The translations under genes and the position numbers were made by a program. A model generated the notes under the pieces. That model did not search any database. It had not been told where the DNA came from and saw only the letters and a list, made by a program, of their open reading frames with translations. DNA of 36,772 nt from NCBI GenBank assembly GCA_028686345.1, contig JAQUCE010000049.1, positions 1 to 36,772 on the forward strand, in the 5' to 3' direction. The DNA comes from Kiritimatiellia bacterium. Its GTDB lineage: Bacteria; Verrucomicrobiota; Kiritimatiellia; RFP12; UBA1067. Every line of letters starts with the position of its first letter. Position 1 is the first letter of the stretch. Positions 8,582-18,300 of the stretch are shown piece by piece.

Positions 8582-9619
8582 CTAAACATCCAGCTCCTCG
8601 GCTGGGCGCAGCTTCTGCAACAGCATATCGATCACGCTATCGCTCTTAATGCCGGCGGCCTCGGCGTTAAAGGTGGTCAACACGCGGTGGCGCAGCACCG
8701 GGTGCGCGACTGCGGCCACATCAGAGGTTGTGGCATGGTAGCGTCCGTGCAGCACAGCGCGCGCTTTGGCGGCGGTAATCAGGCTGATGCCAGCGCGCGG
8801 GCCAGCGCCCCAGGCGACCATCTCCTTGACAAAACCCGGTGCCTCATCCCCATGCGGGCGGGTGGCGCGGGTCAGGTCACGGGCAAAATCGATCACATGA
8901 TCAGCTACAGGCACGCGGCGCACCAGATCCTGCATGGAAAGAACTTTTTCCGCATCTAAAACCTTCTGCAAATTATCGCTCTGCGGGCCGGTGACCTGGC
9001 GGATAATGCGGGTCTCTTCATCCTTGGCTGGGTAGTCAACGATAATATTAAAGATAAAGCGGTCGAGTTGGGCCTCAGGCAGCGGGTAGGTTCCCTCCTG
9101 CTCGATCGGGTTCTGGGTTGCCAGCACAAAGAAAGGTTCGGGCAGATGGAAATTCTCACCACTGACAGTCACGCAGTGCTCCTGCATGGCCTCCAGCAGT
9201 GCGGCCTGGGTTTTGGGCGGGGTGCGGTTGATTTCATCGGCCAGCACCATATTGGCAAAGACCGGTCCTTTAACAAAACGGAAGGTTCGTTTGCCGGTGG
9301 TGCGGTCCTCTTCCAGCACATCGGTGCCGGTGATATCACTCGGCATCAGATCCGGGGTGAACTGGATGCGTTTAAAGCTTAGATCCATAACACGGCTGAT
9401 GGTACTGATCAGCAGCGTTTTCGCAACACCGGGCACACCCACCAGCAGGGCGTGGCCACGGCTAAAAACCGCGATCAAGACCTCTTCGACCACCCGGTCC
9501 TGGCCGACAATCACCTGCGCCAACTGGGCTTTCATCGAGGTGCACAGTGCGGCAAACTCCTTGATCCGCGCCATATCCCCCTGCGAGCTTTCATCCATAT
9601 ACTTACTATTTTCAGCCAT
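8582..9619 (-). CDS. MoxR-family AAA+ ATPase
   Basis: The product has 345 residues, normal for the family. It has a Walker A motif GVPGVAKT (61-68), a Walker B LADE with D128-E129, and the MoxR signature ATQNPIEQEGTYPLPEAQLD. The C-terminal lid domain is intact. The ATG at 9619 is preceded by AGGAGAG a few nt upstream, the best ribosome site in this operon; a second methionine at residue 8 is a less likely start. MoxR proteins are thought to act as ATP-driven chaperones that activate VWA-domain partners by inserting metal or remodelling complexes. Here the partners would be the DUF58 and two membrane VWA proteins downstream. The preceding toroid gene ends 89 bp upstream, with hairpins in between. 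Confidence 0.95.
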   Translation of the reverse strand: MAENSKYMDESSQGDMARIKEFAALCTSMKAQLAQVIVGQDRVVEEVLIAVFSRGHALLVGVPGVAKTLLISTISRVMDLSFKRIQFTPDLMPSDITGTDVLEEDRTTGKRTFRFVKGPVFANMVLADEINRTPPKTQAALLEAMQEHCVTVSGENFHLPEPFFVLATQNPIEQEGTYPLPEAQLDRFIFNIIVDYPAKDEETRIIRQVTGPQSDNLQKVLDAEKVLSMQDLVRRVPVADHVIDFARDLTRATRPHGDEAPGFVKEMVAWGAGPRAGISLITAAKARAVLHGRYHATTSDVAAVAHPVLRHRVLTTFNAEAAGIKSDSVIDMLLQKLRPAEELDV

Positions 9620-9637
9620 AATCTCTCCTGTTTAAAG

Positions 9638-9708
9638 GGCGGAGCCCGCCAAGGCCTAACCAGGCCCGGGGTCAAACATTACTACAATGGGCGGGGCAGA
9701 CCCCGCCC
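9638..9708. repeat. Two GC-rich hairpins between the toroid gene and moxR
   Basis: Directly after the toroid stop codon lies a perfect 8-bp hairpin, GGGCGGGG and CCCCGCCC around a 4-nt loop (9689-9708). A smaller 5-bp hairpin, GGCGG and CCGCC around AGC, lies at 9638-9650 close to the moxR ribosome site. Neither is followed by a T-run on the coding strand, so a simple intrinsic terminator is not supported. They may reduce read-through, stabilise RNA ends, or be members of the palindromic repeat population of this genome. Confidence 0.7.
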
Positions 9709-10752
9709 CTACTCATCAACGGTTTCATCGCGCTGGTAGATCGGCAACTGCCGGTAGGGCACTGTAAACGCGAGCACCACCATTGCGGTTTGATAAAACG
9801 TATTCTGCTCCTGACGATCCCAGTGACCATCCTCAAACTGTTTTGGGATCCAGGTGTCGTACATCCACTGGGAGAAGGTTTTCCACTCCTCGCCACCCAT
9901 TTGAAAGAGGCCCTGCGCAGCGTAGTACATCCCATAGAAACAATAATTATCATTCGGGAGCTTCTCGTAATTTTTCATCAGATAGCGCGAGGCCCGGCCA
10001 ATAGCGGGGTTGGCGTGCTCACCGCAGAGCGAAAGACAGAGAATGCCGGCGCCGGTCAAGGTGACTGCATGCGAACGGGTATCGGTATAGCCAAAACAGC
10101 CCTCACTCTCATCATGACGTCGGAGAATATACTCAACCGCACTCTTAATTGATTCCGGCGGAATCTGCGCGCCATTGAGTCGGGCCGAGCGCAGCGCCAT
10201 CAACGCCCAGCCGCTGCATGAGAAATCGGAGTCCGAAGAGTCGGGTTTATAGCGCCACCCGCCACGATTGTTCTGATCTTTAGGGATGTTTTGGGCATCG
10301 ATAATGAGTTGCAGCGCTTTGGGAAGAGTTTGATCAATGATCTTCTGGAGTTCAGGGCGGACCATACCGGAGACCTCGGAGAGAAAGAGGGTGGCAATAC
10401 AGTGCGAGTACATCTTGCCATGGTCATCACTCAAATAGCCATCCGGGCGCTGTTCCTCGGCAATTTTTTTGACTATTTTCTCAACTACGTGACCATAAGG
10501 CTCGGTTCCGGGCACATATCCCTTGGCCAAAAAGGCCATGCCGCAGAGTGCCCATACCCCTGATTGCGTCGCATTTTTTTGATTGCCGAAGAAACCTGAG
10601 GCATGCTGGCCTGCGGCAATCCATGCAAGTCCCCGCTCCACGGCCTGGTCAACATCCTCAGCAGAGTGGTGTTTAGGCGTATCCTCGGCTAAAGCAATAC
10701 AACTGGACGATAAAACGACCAGCAAGCATAATCCATAGAACAAACGCCGCAT
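9709..10752 (-). CDS. Secreted prenyltransferase/squalene-cyclase-like alpha/alpha-toroid protein
   Basis: The product has 347 residues. I place the start at ATG 10752 (begins MRRLFYGLCLLVVLSSSC) because GGGGGAAG lies about 5 nt upstream and a signal peptide begins at once; the longest frame would add 31 residues upstream without a ribosome site. After the signal peptide come repeated helical hairpins with the toroid pattern: DQAVERGLAWIAAGQ, GVWALCGMAFLAKGY, WALMALRSARLNGAQIP, FYGMYYAAQGLFQMG. This is the alpha/alpha-toroid fold of prenyltransferases, hopene cyclases and related repeat proteins. I see no DxDD cyclase motif, so a terpene-cyclising activity is not supported. Such proteins are frequent and uncharacterised in PVC bacteria, and its position just before moxR is suggestive but unproven. 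Confidence 0.75.
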   Translation of the reverse strand: MRRLFYGLCLLVVLSSSCIALAEDTPKHHSAEDVDQAVERGLAWIAAGQHASGFFGNQKNATQSGVWALCGMAFLAKGYVPGTEPYGHVVEKIVKKIAEEQRPDGYLSDDHGKMYSHCIATLFLSEVSGMVRPELQKIIDQTLPKALQLIIDAQNIPKDQNNRGGWRYKPDSSDSDFSCSGWALMALRSARLNGAQIPPESIKSAVEYILRRHDESEGCFGYTDTRSHAVTLTGAGILCLSLCGEHANPAIGRASRYLMKNYEKLPNDNYCFYGMYYAAQGLFQMGGEEWKTFSQWMYDTWIPKQFEDGHWDRQEQNTFYQTAMVVLAFTVPYRQLPIYQRDETVDE

Positions 10753-10855
10753 AAAACTTCCCCCGATTTGTTGGCTATTATTGTATATTTGTGACTGGAT
10801 TGCAAATGTTAATTCAGGGTTTTGGGTGTGGAATTTGAAGGTCAAGGCTCAGAGT

Positions 10856-11096
10856 CACTGGACATAGGGGTCAGTCGCTATGCGGCTGGCCAGAGTGCAT
10901 GCCCTGATTATTCGCGTGTTGCCCGCAGTCGCCCGCATAGCGGACGACCTCCTTGCTTCGCATCTTGGTTTCCAGCCTGACATGTCCGATTGGAAACCGG
11001 CGCTGACTGCGGTTTGTTTTGCAATCATCCACCGCATAGCGGCGGATATACTCCGCAGTGCAGCGCATGTGTAGCTTTGCGCAGAGCGCGAAGCTA
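10856..11096 (+). repeat. Mosaic hairpin repeat, copy in the purL-toroid spacer
   Basis: This element fills most of the 341-bp spacer downstream of purL. In order it has the linker CACTGGACATAG (10856-10867), hairpin 1 (10870-10890, GTCAGTCGC with GCGGCTGGC around TAT), hairpin 2 (10928-10948, GTCGCCCGC with GCGGACGAC around ATA), an 8-bp inverted repeat GGTTTCCA/TGGAAACC (10967-10998), a third hairpin with an ATA loop (11028-11046), and an 11-bp stem with an AGA loop (11072-11096) that overlaps the purL stop codon. The first two hairpins recur elsewhere in the window. A 64-codon plus-strand frame (10880-11074) crosses it but is probably a by-product. Confidence 0.8.
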
Positions 11097-14000
11097 GCAC
11101 TTGGTGGCAAACGCATACGCATTGCTGAACATCCGCATCCACGGACCAGCCTCGCCAGTGAACATATCGGCCGGCTTGTAGGAGAGTTGGGTTGATCTAA
11201 AACCGCGCTCAGGGTGGGTCATCATGATGGTGGCCCGGCCGTCAGTGGAGGTAAAGCCAGTCAAACCAGCCTTGGATCCATTGGGGTTCCAGGGATAATG
11301 CTGAGTGGCGGCGCCGCGGCCATCCACAAAGCAGAGGGAGGCCAGTGCGTTGCTCTCAGCGGTTGCATCAGCAAACTCCACCCTGCCCTCGCCGTGTGCC
11401 GCGACAACCGGGATACGGGAGCCCTGCATGCCTTGCAGCAGGATCGAAGGTGAGTTCAGCACCTCCACCGTGACATAACGTCCCTCAAACTGCTCGGAGA
11501 GATTGCGCTTAAAATGCGGCCAGTGCGATGCTCCGGGGATGATCTCTCTTAACTGCGAGAGCATCTGACAGCCATTGCAAACACCCAGCGTCAAAGTGTC
11601 GGGGCGCTGGAAGAAGTTCTTGAACATCTCCGCCAGTTCGGCATTATACAGAATACTGCGGGCCCAGCCCGAGCCAGCTCCCAACACATCACCGTAAGAG
11701 AACCCGCCACAGGCCACCAGTCCATTAAATGTCTTCAGATCCGTCACCTTGTTCAGCAGGTCGCTCATATGCAGATCCACGACATCAAAGCCTGCCAACG
11801 AAAAGGCCGCCGCCATCTCGACTTGGCCATTAACACCCTGCTCACGCAGGATGGCCAGCCGCGGTTTCGCGCGGATCATTTCGACTGTTCCGTCATCCAC
11901 GCATCCGTCGGGCTCATAGGTCAATTTGAATTGCATGCCGGGATCGCTCTCATCCAGCCCGTTGTCAAACTCCTGCCAGGCGCAGTCAGGGTTGTCGCGT
12001 AACGCCTGCATGCGGCAGGTTAGGGCCGACCATTTACGGCGCAGCCAGGTGAGGTTAGTACCGATCACATCGCTGCCACCCACCGTTATTTTGAAACTAC
12101 GGCTATCCAAAACCGCTCCTAGTTTGACAACAACATCAGCCCCTAGTCCGTGCTGACTCAGGATTTCAATCACCTGATCAATGTTTTCTGCGGCAACCTG
12201 TACCACCCCACCCAGCTCCTCGCTGAACAGCGCGGTCAGCGGGTCAGCCCCGGGAAGAGCGATAGATAGGCCGCGACCACCGCTAATCGCCATCTCGGCC
12301 AAGGTCACCACCAGGCCGCCGTCCGAGCGATCATGATAGGCCAGCAGGAGCTCATCCTGCACCAACTGCTGCAGAGCATCAAAGTAAGCGCGCAGCAAGG
12401 CTGGCTCATCAATATCCGCGGTTTGGTCACCAACCTGATTGTAGACTTGGGCCAGTGCGCTGGCACCCAGGCGGTTCGCTCCCCGTCCCAGATCAATCAT
12501 AATCAACTCCGAATCGCCGGGCTTGAGGTCAGGGGTCACACTCTTGCGCACATCCTCCACAGTTGCAAAAGCGCTCACAATCAAGCTCATTGGCGCCACC
12601 TGCTTATGGCTGACACCGGTCTTGTCCTCCCAGAGAGTACGCATGGAGAGGGAGTCTTTACCAACCGGGATAGAGACCCCCAGTTTGGGGCAGAAATCCA
12701 TACCAACCGCCTGAACAGCGTCAAACAAGCGGGCATCCTCGCCCTCTTCGCCGCAGGCGCACATCCAGTTGGCGGAGAGCTTGATATTGCCAATCACCCC
12801 GATGCGGCTGCCGGCAATATTGGTGATGGCCTCGCCGATCGCCATACGCGAAGAGGCTGCTCCGTCAACCACCGCAATCGGTGTCCGTTCACCAAGTGCC
12901 ATGGTTTCGCCGCTATAGGCCTTGTAGCCGGTCATGGTTACAGCAGCATTGGCGACTGGCAGCTGATAGCGCCCCACCATCTGGTCGCGGTGGACCAGAC
13001 CAGTCACGCTACGGTCGGTGATCGTGATCAGAAATGTTTTATTCGCAACTGCGGGAAGTTGCAAAACCCGCTCCAGTGCCTCCATGGGAAGCACATTACT
13101 CAGCTCCAATGCGGGCAGTTGGCTGGCAAGACGTTCCACATCCCGCAGCATCTTCGGGGTTTTACCCAGTAACACCCGGATGTCCATATCAATCGGGGTG
13201 TTGTTAAAATGGGAGTCCTGCACCACCAACCTTTGATCATCACGGGCAACCCCGATGTAGGCCGCAGGGCAGCGTTCGCGACAACAGATGGCTTGAAAAA
13301 GAGCGCGGTTTTCCGGGGCAATCGCCAGCACGTAACGCTCCTGCGCCTCGCAGCACCAGATCTCCATTGGGCTCATGGAGCTTTCCTCATTGTGTATTGC
13401 CCGCAAATCAAAGGTCGCGCCAGTGGCCTCGACCAGCTCGGGGCAGGCATTCGACAACCCTCCCGCGCCAACGTCGTGGATACTTATGATCGGGTTTTCG
13501 GCGTCCATCGCAACGCAGGCGTTAATGACCTCCTGGCAGCGGCGCTGTATCTCGGCGTTACCACGCTGCACAGAGTTGAAATCCAATGACTCGTCATTGC
13601 TGCCAGTGTCCATTGAAGAGGCAGCGCCGCCGCCCAAGCCGATGCGCATGGCCGGACCGCCGATCTGCACAATCAAAGAGCCGGGCTGGAGCGGCTTTTT
13701 ATAAACGTGGCCGCGCCGGATATTCCCCAGACCGCCTGCCAGCATAATCGGTTTGTGGTATCCGATGTAGCGTCCGGCGACCATCTCTTCATAGGTTCGG
13801 AAAAAGCCGCAGAGCTGCGGACGTCCAAACTCATTGCCAAAAGAGGCGCCGCCCAGCGGTCCATCCACCATAATCGAGAGCGGCGTGGCGAGCCGGGCTG
13901 GAAACTCAGCATACTCCTTCTCCCATGGCATTTCGAAATCAGGCACATGCAGATCAGAGACCATCAGTCCCGAGAGCCCTGCTTTGGAACGCGAGCCAGT

Positions 14001-14963
14001 GCCTGTGGCGGCCTCGTCACGGATCTCGCCGCCGACTCCGGTGGAGGCGCCCGGGAAAGGCGAGATCGCGGTGGGGTGGTTGTGGGTCTCCACCTTCATC
14101 AGCACATCAATCTGATCCTCGGCAAAGTGATACAGTTTGCTCTTGCCATGAACCGCAAAGCCCTCTGCTTTAAAGCCCTCCATCACACCGGAGTTGTCGG
14201 AGTAGGCCACCAATGTGCCGGCCGGATTGCAGGCGTGGGTGTTTTTGATCATTTTGAAAAGCGACATGGTCTGCGTCTCGCCATCAACAATCCACGCGGC
14301 ATTGAAAATCTTGTGACGACAGTGTTCAGAGTTAACCTGTCCAAACATCAGCAGTTCGGTATCTGTTGGGTTGCGCCCCGCCCTCGAATAATTCTCGAAG
14401 AGATACTCAATCTCATCTTCGCTCAGAGCCAGTCCCATCTCCTGATTGGCAGTGCGTAAAACCTCAATACCACCTGCGCGCAGATCAAAGCTCTTACCAG
14501 CAGCCGGAGGGCGGCTGTCAAAAATATCAGCGATATCCGTATAAACACCCTCGGTCATGCGGTCGTGCAGCAGCTCCAGCGTCTTGCCCAACGCGCTGAG
14601 CGAGAGCTCCGCCCCGTCCAGCGACACCACCATGTGAACTCCGCGCTCAACCCGCTGAACCCCGCTGATGCCACAGCTCTTGAAAATTTCAGAGGCCTTG
14701 GATGACCAGGGAGAGATTGTGCCTTTGCGCGGCGTGATATAAAAACCGCCCTTGAATCCATCAAAGCTCTCTCCCCCAAGCAGGGTGCAGCAGCGCTCCA
14801 GGGCCATGGGTTCAAGTTTGCCTTCACTCTCCAGCAAATAAACATAATGCGCAACAACCTCCAGCGCTCCTTCAGAGCCAAGCGCTTCCCCCATTTTTTT
14901 GATCATGACCTCCAAACGGAACGGGGAAAAAACAGTTGTTCCTTTTAACATCAACACTTTCAT
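11094..14963 (-). CDS. purL: Phosphoribosylformylglycinamidine synthase, single-chain type
   Basis: The product has 1289 residues, the length of the fused gamma-proteobacterial/eukaryotic-type enzyme. It converts formylglycinamide ribonucleotide plus glutamine and ATP to the amidine, the fourth step of purine synthesis. Visible motifs are MFGQVNSEHCRHKIF (about 211), VETHNHPTAISPFPGASTG (about 288), and a C-terminal glutaminase domain with nucleophile Cys1129 in GVCNGC and His1250/Glu1252 in HPERGF. All domains are intact. The ATG at 14963 has AAGGA 9 nt upstream. No purine gene is adjacent, so it appears to be a stand-alone transcription unit with a roughly 100-nt leader. Many bacteria split this enzyme into PurL, PurQ and PurS; here it is one chain. 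Confidence 0.97.
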   Translation of the reverse strand: MKVLMLKGTTVFSPFRLEVMIKKMGEALGSEGALEVVAHYVYLLESEGKLEPMALERCCTLLGGESFDGFKGGFYITPRKGTISPWSSKASEIFKSCGISGVQRVERGVHMVVSLDGAELSLSALGKTLELLHDRMTEGVYTDIADIFDSRPPAAGKSFDLRAGGIEVLRTANQEMGLALSEDEIEYLFENYSRAGRNPTDTELLMFGQVNSEHCRHKIFNAAWIVDGETQTMSLFKMIKNTHACNPAGTLVAYSDNSGVMEGFKAEGFAVHGKSKLYHFAEDQIDVLMKVETHNHPTAISPFPGASTGVGGEIRDEAATGTGSRSKAGLSGLMVSDLHVPDFEMPWEKEYAEFPARLATPLSIMVDGPLGGASFGNEFGRPQLCGFFRTYEEMVAGRYIGYHKPIMLAGGLGNIRRGHVYKKPLQPGSLIVQIGGPAMRIGLGGGAASSMDTGSNDESLDFNSVQRGNAEIQRRCQEVINACVAMDAENPIISIHDVGAGGLSNACPELVEATGATFDLRAIHNEESSMSPMEIWCCEAQERYVLAIAPENRALFQAICCRERCPAAYIGVARDDQRLVVQDSHFNNTPIDMDIRVLLGKTPKMLRDVERLASQLPALELSNVLPMEALERVLQLPAVANKTFLITITDRSVTGLVHRDQMVGRYQLPVANAAVTMTGYKAYSGETMALGERTPIAVVDGAASSRMAIGEAITNIAGSRIGVIGNIKLSANWMCACGEEGEDARLFDAVQAVGMDFCPKLGVSIPVGKDSLSMRTLWEDKTGVSHKQVAPMSLIVSAFATVEDVRKSVTPDLKPGDSELIMIDLGRGANRLGASALAQVYNQVGDQTADIDEPALLRAYFDALQQLVQDELLLAYHDRSDGGLVVTLAEMAISGGRGLSIALPGADPLTALFSEELGGVVQVAAENIDQVIEILSQHGLGADVVVKLGAVLDSRSFKITVGGSDVIGTNLTWLRRKWSALTCRMQALRDNPDCAWQEFDNGLDESDPGMQFKLTYEPDGCVDDGTVEMIRAKPRLAILREQGVNGQVEMAAAFSLAGFDVVDLHMSDLLNKVTDLKTFNGLVACGGFSYGDVLGAGSGWARSILYNAELAEMFKNFFQRPDTLTLGVCNGCQMLSQLREIIPGASHWPHFKRNLSEQFEGRYVTVEVLNSPSILLQGMQGSRIPVVAAHGEGRVEFADATAESNALASLCFVDGRGAATQHYPWNPNGSKAGLTGFTSTDGRATIMMTHPERGFRSTQLSYKPADMFTGEAGPWMRMFSNAYAFATKC

Positions 14964-15340
14964 TTGACTTGATCCTTGTTGCTGGCCAGCAGCCTGTTAT
15001 TAAAAAATAAAAAGAAAAACCCGCGCACCAGCGACAAACTGGAAATACGGCTTGAAAACAACGTTAATTTATCATTTTCAACGCCCTCTAGACAAGCCAA
15101 TGCGCGAAAAATGAAACTTTATTACATTTTGCCGTGAGCTTTGTGGCAAACTTTGTCGCTAGCTTTGTCGATCCCCCTCACACCTGTCAGCTCTGCTGCT
15201 GTTGGCACACCATCTGCGGTAGCCGCTCGTAGAGCGGCTACGGCCGACGATGCTGTGCGACGATGTTAGCGGACGACTGGAAACATGCGGAAAATCCAAA
15301 ATCCAAAACTTAAAATCTAAAATCCGGGCCTTCAGCAAAA
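14964..15340. other. purL upstream region with 12-bp reiterated motif, a 10-bp hairpin and simple repeat
   Basis: No gene is seen in this 377-bp gap. Near purL there is a perfect 12-bp palindrome TGCTGGCCAGCA (14980-14991) and an A-rich run (15001-15025, a T-rich leader on the coding strand). CTTTGTGGC, CTTTGTCGC and CTTTGTCGA recur every 12 bp at 15139, 15151 and 15163. A perfect 10-bp hairpin GTAGCCGCTC/GAGCGGCTAC with loop GTA lies at 15219-15241, followed by a fragment TAGCGGACGACT of the mosaic repeat. An 8-bp A-rich repeat (AAAATCCA variants, 15291-15325) stands directly beyond the stop of the AsmA-like gene. Confidence 0.75.
15068..15095 (-). promoter_or_regulatory. Candidate sigma-70-type promoter for purL
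   Basis: On the minus strand TTGTCT (15095-15090) and GATAAA (15073-15068) are separated by 16 bp, with four of six matches to each consensus box. Transcription would start near 15060 and give a leader of about 100 nt before purL, including a T-rich stretch. No PurR-type operator was recognised. The boxes were found by eye in an A/T-rich region, so chance is possible. Confidence 0.3.
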
Positions 15341-18300
15341 CTACTTACGCAGCTCATCTTTCAGCTGCTGCAAAAAATCGCTCACTCCACGCATGGCCTC
15401 TTCTCCAATGGCTTTTTTGATAAAATCGCCAACAGCATTTTGCAGCGCCGATGTATCCAGCCGCGGGCTTTCTACGGTTCCTGCAACCGGGACTTTAACT
15501 GTCAGCCCTTTCGGAATTTTCAAACCGGTTTTCGCGGCGATGCTCTCTGAAATCGGAATCTCAATCAGATATTTGATAGTAGAGTCAAAACCCACGCTGC
15601 CACTGAAGGTGATTGGCTGCCCTGAAAAAACCATTGTGACCGGATCAATATGAACGCGCTCGTTTCTGATGATCACGTGCATGGGTAGATGTTTCACGCG
15701 GTAGGTGGAGCTTTTCACATGGATCATGGATAAAATCTCCCGCATGGCGGGCGAGAGCTCCATCTCAAGGTCATTGAAGGCTATGTCAGCATCGAGAAAC
15801 AGGGCTTCGTTTCTTTGATCTCCGCCGGAACGGTAGCTGTTCACCTTTAAATCAACCATACCTCTGTGTACCCGGCTGCCATGAAACACAGGGTTCAGAG
15901 TGACCATCAACTTGTCAAACACCTCCTGGTTAATACGCACCCCTTTCAGCATCTGGATGTTGGGCGGCATTGACATAACAGCCGCACGGCCACCAAAGTC
16001 AAACTGTGGCTGCAGGTTCGCCTGTCCGCCATTGAGCGGAGGCTGCCACAGACATTTCAACTGCCCTCCCGCCAGATCAAAGGCGATATCAGCCGCACCT
16101 GCGCTCAACCCAAGTCCGTCCAGGGAGGCTAGGTGGGCCTTACCGCTAAACTCACCCTCCCGTAGAAAACTCTCCACCCCCTTTGCCAACGGAGCTTTCA
16201 GACGAAAGGTGCTCTTTTTGTGACCTGTCATGCGCCACTCGTCAATGCCGCGCATTTTAAGCAACTTCTCCAGCATTTCAAATTTAAACTCCAGCTCCCC
16301 CCGCAGGTCAGCCGCGCATCCCTGCCAGAGGTGCTCCAGTCGCCCGGCAGCCGAGATATCGGCCAAGCTTGAATTGAGCTGAAATTTATTAACCTGCGCC
16401 CCTGCCCCGTTTTTTGCGATCAGCAGATCAGCGCTAACATTTGCCATGGGTTCAAACCAGATAGTTTTATCATCAACCAACATGGCGAAATCATTCACCC
16501 CACCGCTGAATCCAAGCTCAGTGCCAGAGTCGCCACGCTCTGCTTTGACCTTCATATGCAGTTCCCCACGGAGCTCTTCATCCGCCGGACGCTCAGTACC
16601 TGCGAGAATCGGATAGAGCAGAGCCAAGTCAATTGCTGCCTCCCCGCTGCCATCAAAGCGCATCGTTGCAGGGTCCCGCGCCAGATAGAGAGTGCATGCC
16701 GGAATCGACAACTGCGCCGCCTTTGAGCTGAGCGTCCCTTCACTGATCACCAGTGAGTTCTGGCGGGAGTCGAATGTGACCCCGCTCGCAAAACGTAAAT
16801 CCGGCTCAAGAATAGGTCGATTGGCGAGTGTGAAGCCAAGATCGGTTCCCGCGCCGTTGAAGCGCGCCTTGGCAACCCCGTTGGCTGACTCCGCAGCCAA
16901 ATTAACCAAAAAACGCCCCTTCCAGCCAGAGGCTGTTTTAAACTGCTCTTGCGTCATGCCAGCGCCCATCAGATTCACCGCGTCGTTCATCGCCACATCG
17001 CAGCGCAAGGTGCAACCGCGCAGTACCGGCAGCTTCTCATCCCTCTGAACCGGAACATAACGGGCCAGCTGACCGACCACGCTGCTCTCCATCACCCTGA
17101 AGTCAAAGTCAATATCCCGAAAGGTCAGCGCATCCCAGCTCGCTGCTTCCGCAACCCCGGTAACTGACCCATTGAGACGCAGTGTGCCTGTGTTGACCGA
17201 GGTTGTTCCTCCTCCGAACTTCATGGAAAGCTTTGAAAGCTTTGCCAAGCCGCTGAACGCAACATCATCACCAACGGGCTTGGTTGAAAGATCAAAATGC
17301 GCCGCGCCCGCCAGCCGCGCATCGCGGCTCAGCAGGCCGCCAAAATCCTTATACAACTGAGTCAAGTCCACATAGCCTTTCAGTACCCCCTGTGCAAGGG
17401 TACCCTTGCCGTACAGCTCAGCAAAAGAGCTGTTAAACTTCAGCTCCTCCAGCTCTGGCAGTTGATCTTTCGGGAAAAACGCCTTGAAGCGTAACGACGG
17501 GTTGCGCTGAAGCGCAATCGGATGGCCTTTGTAGCGCATAGAAATCTGCGTGGTAACCAGATCGCTCTCCACACTCAACTTGTCGCGGCTGCCGGAGATT
17601 GCGACTGTTCCTTTGAGCCTTCCGCTCTCAACCGCTAAAGCATCATCAAGCGCCAGCCCCTGCCGGAAGTCACGCGCAACAGCTGCCAGGTCGACATCCA
17701 CATCCGCGCTGATCTCGCCATCAACCAGGCGGTTGTCAGCAACTCGTTGCAGGGTGCCGTGCAGCTTGGCCGCGATCCAGGGCGAGTTGAAATCAAAGCG
17801 CTTGAACAGCCAGCTTCCCTGCTCAACCTGCGCGTCAATCATCAGCGCCATATTGCCAGCCGGCGAGTGCTCGCCCGCGCCGGTGACCAACTGCAGCCCG
17901 TCAACCAGCACACCGCCTTCGATCTTCACCCCGACCGCGCCCGTGCGTTCTACGGTCACCGCGCCCTCCGCAATGCCTGCATGCAGGATATCCCTTCCGT
18001 AAAGTGCCTTTAGTAGAGGCGCGAATGCAGTAAGCTCCACATGCTCGAGCTGCAAAACCACCTTATCCTGATACGACGCATCGCCCGCGCTGAACAGCTT
18101 GCGTATGCTTCGCAAATCACCTGTCACACCAATGTTGCCAGCCCCGGCCCTGCTCTGCACTTTAAAGCCAAAGGGCTGCCAGATAGAATCCACCAACAGT
18201 TTGCCCTCCACCTGATCGGTTAAAAACAACGGAGCTCCCTGTTCCTTGATGATTACAACCCCGTTCTTAACCGAAAGACGACCGCCGACATCAACAATCG

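Noticed and set aside
9689-9708. Intrinsic terminator after the toroid gene
   Set aside because: The stem is strong but the following bases on the coding strand lack a T-run, so it is listed only as a hairpin.
12333-13172. 279-codon plus-strand frame opposite purL
   Set aside because: It lies wholly inside the intact purL gene in a GC-rich region where antisense frames are commonly open, with no ribosome site or recognisable product.
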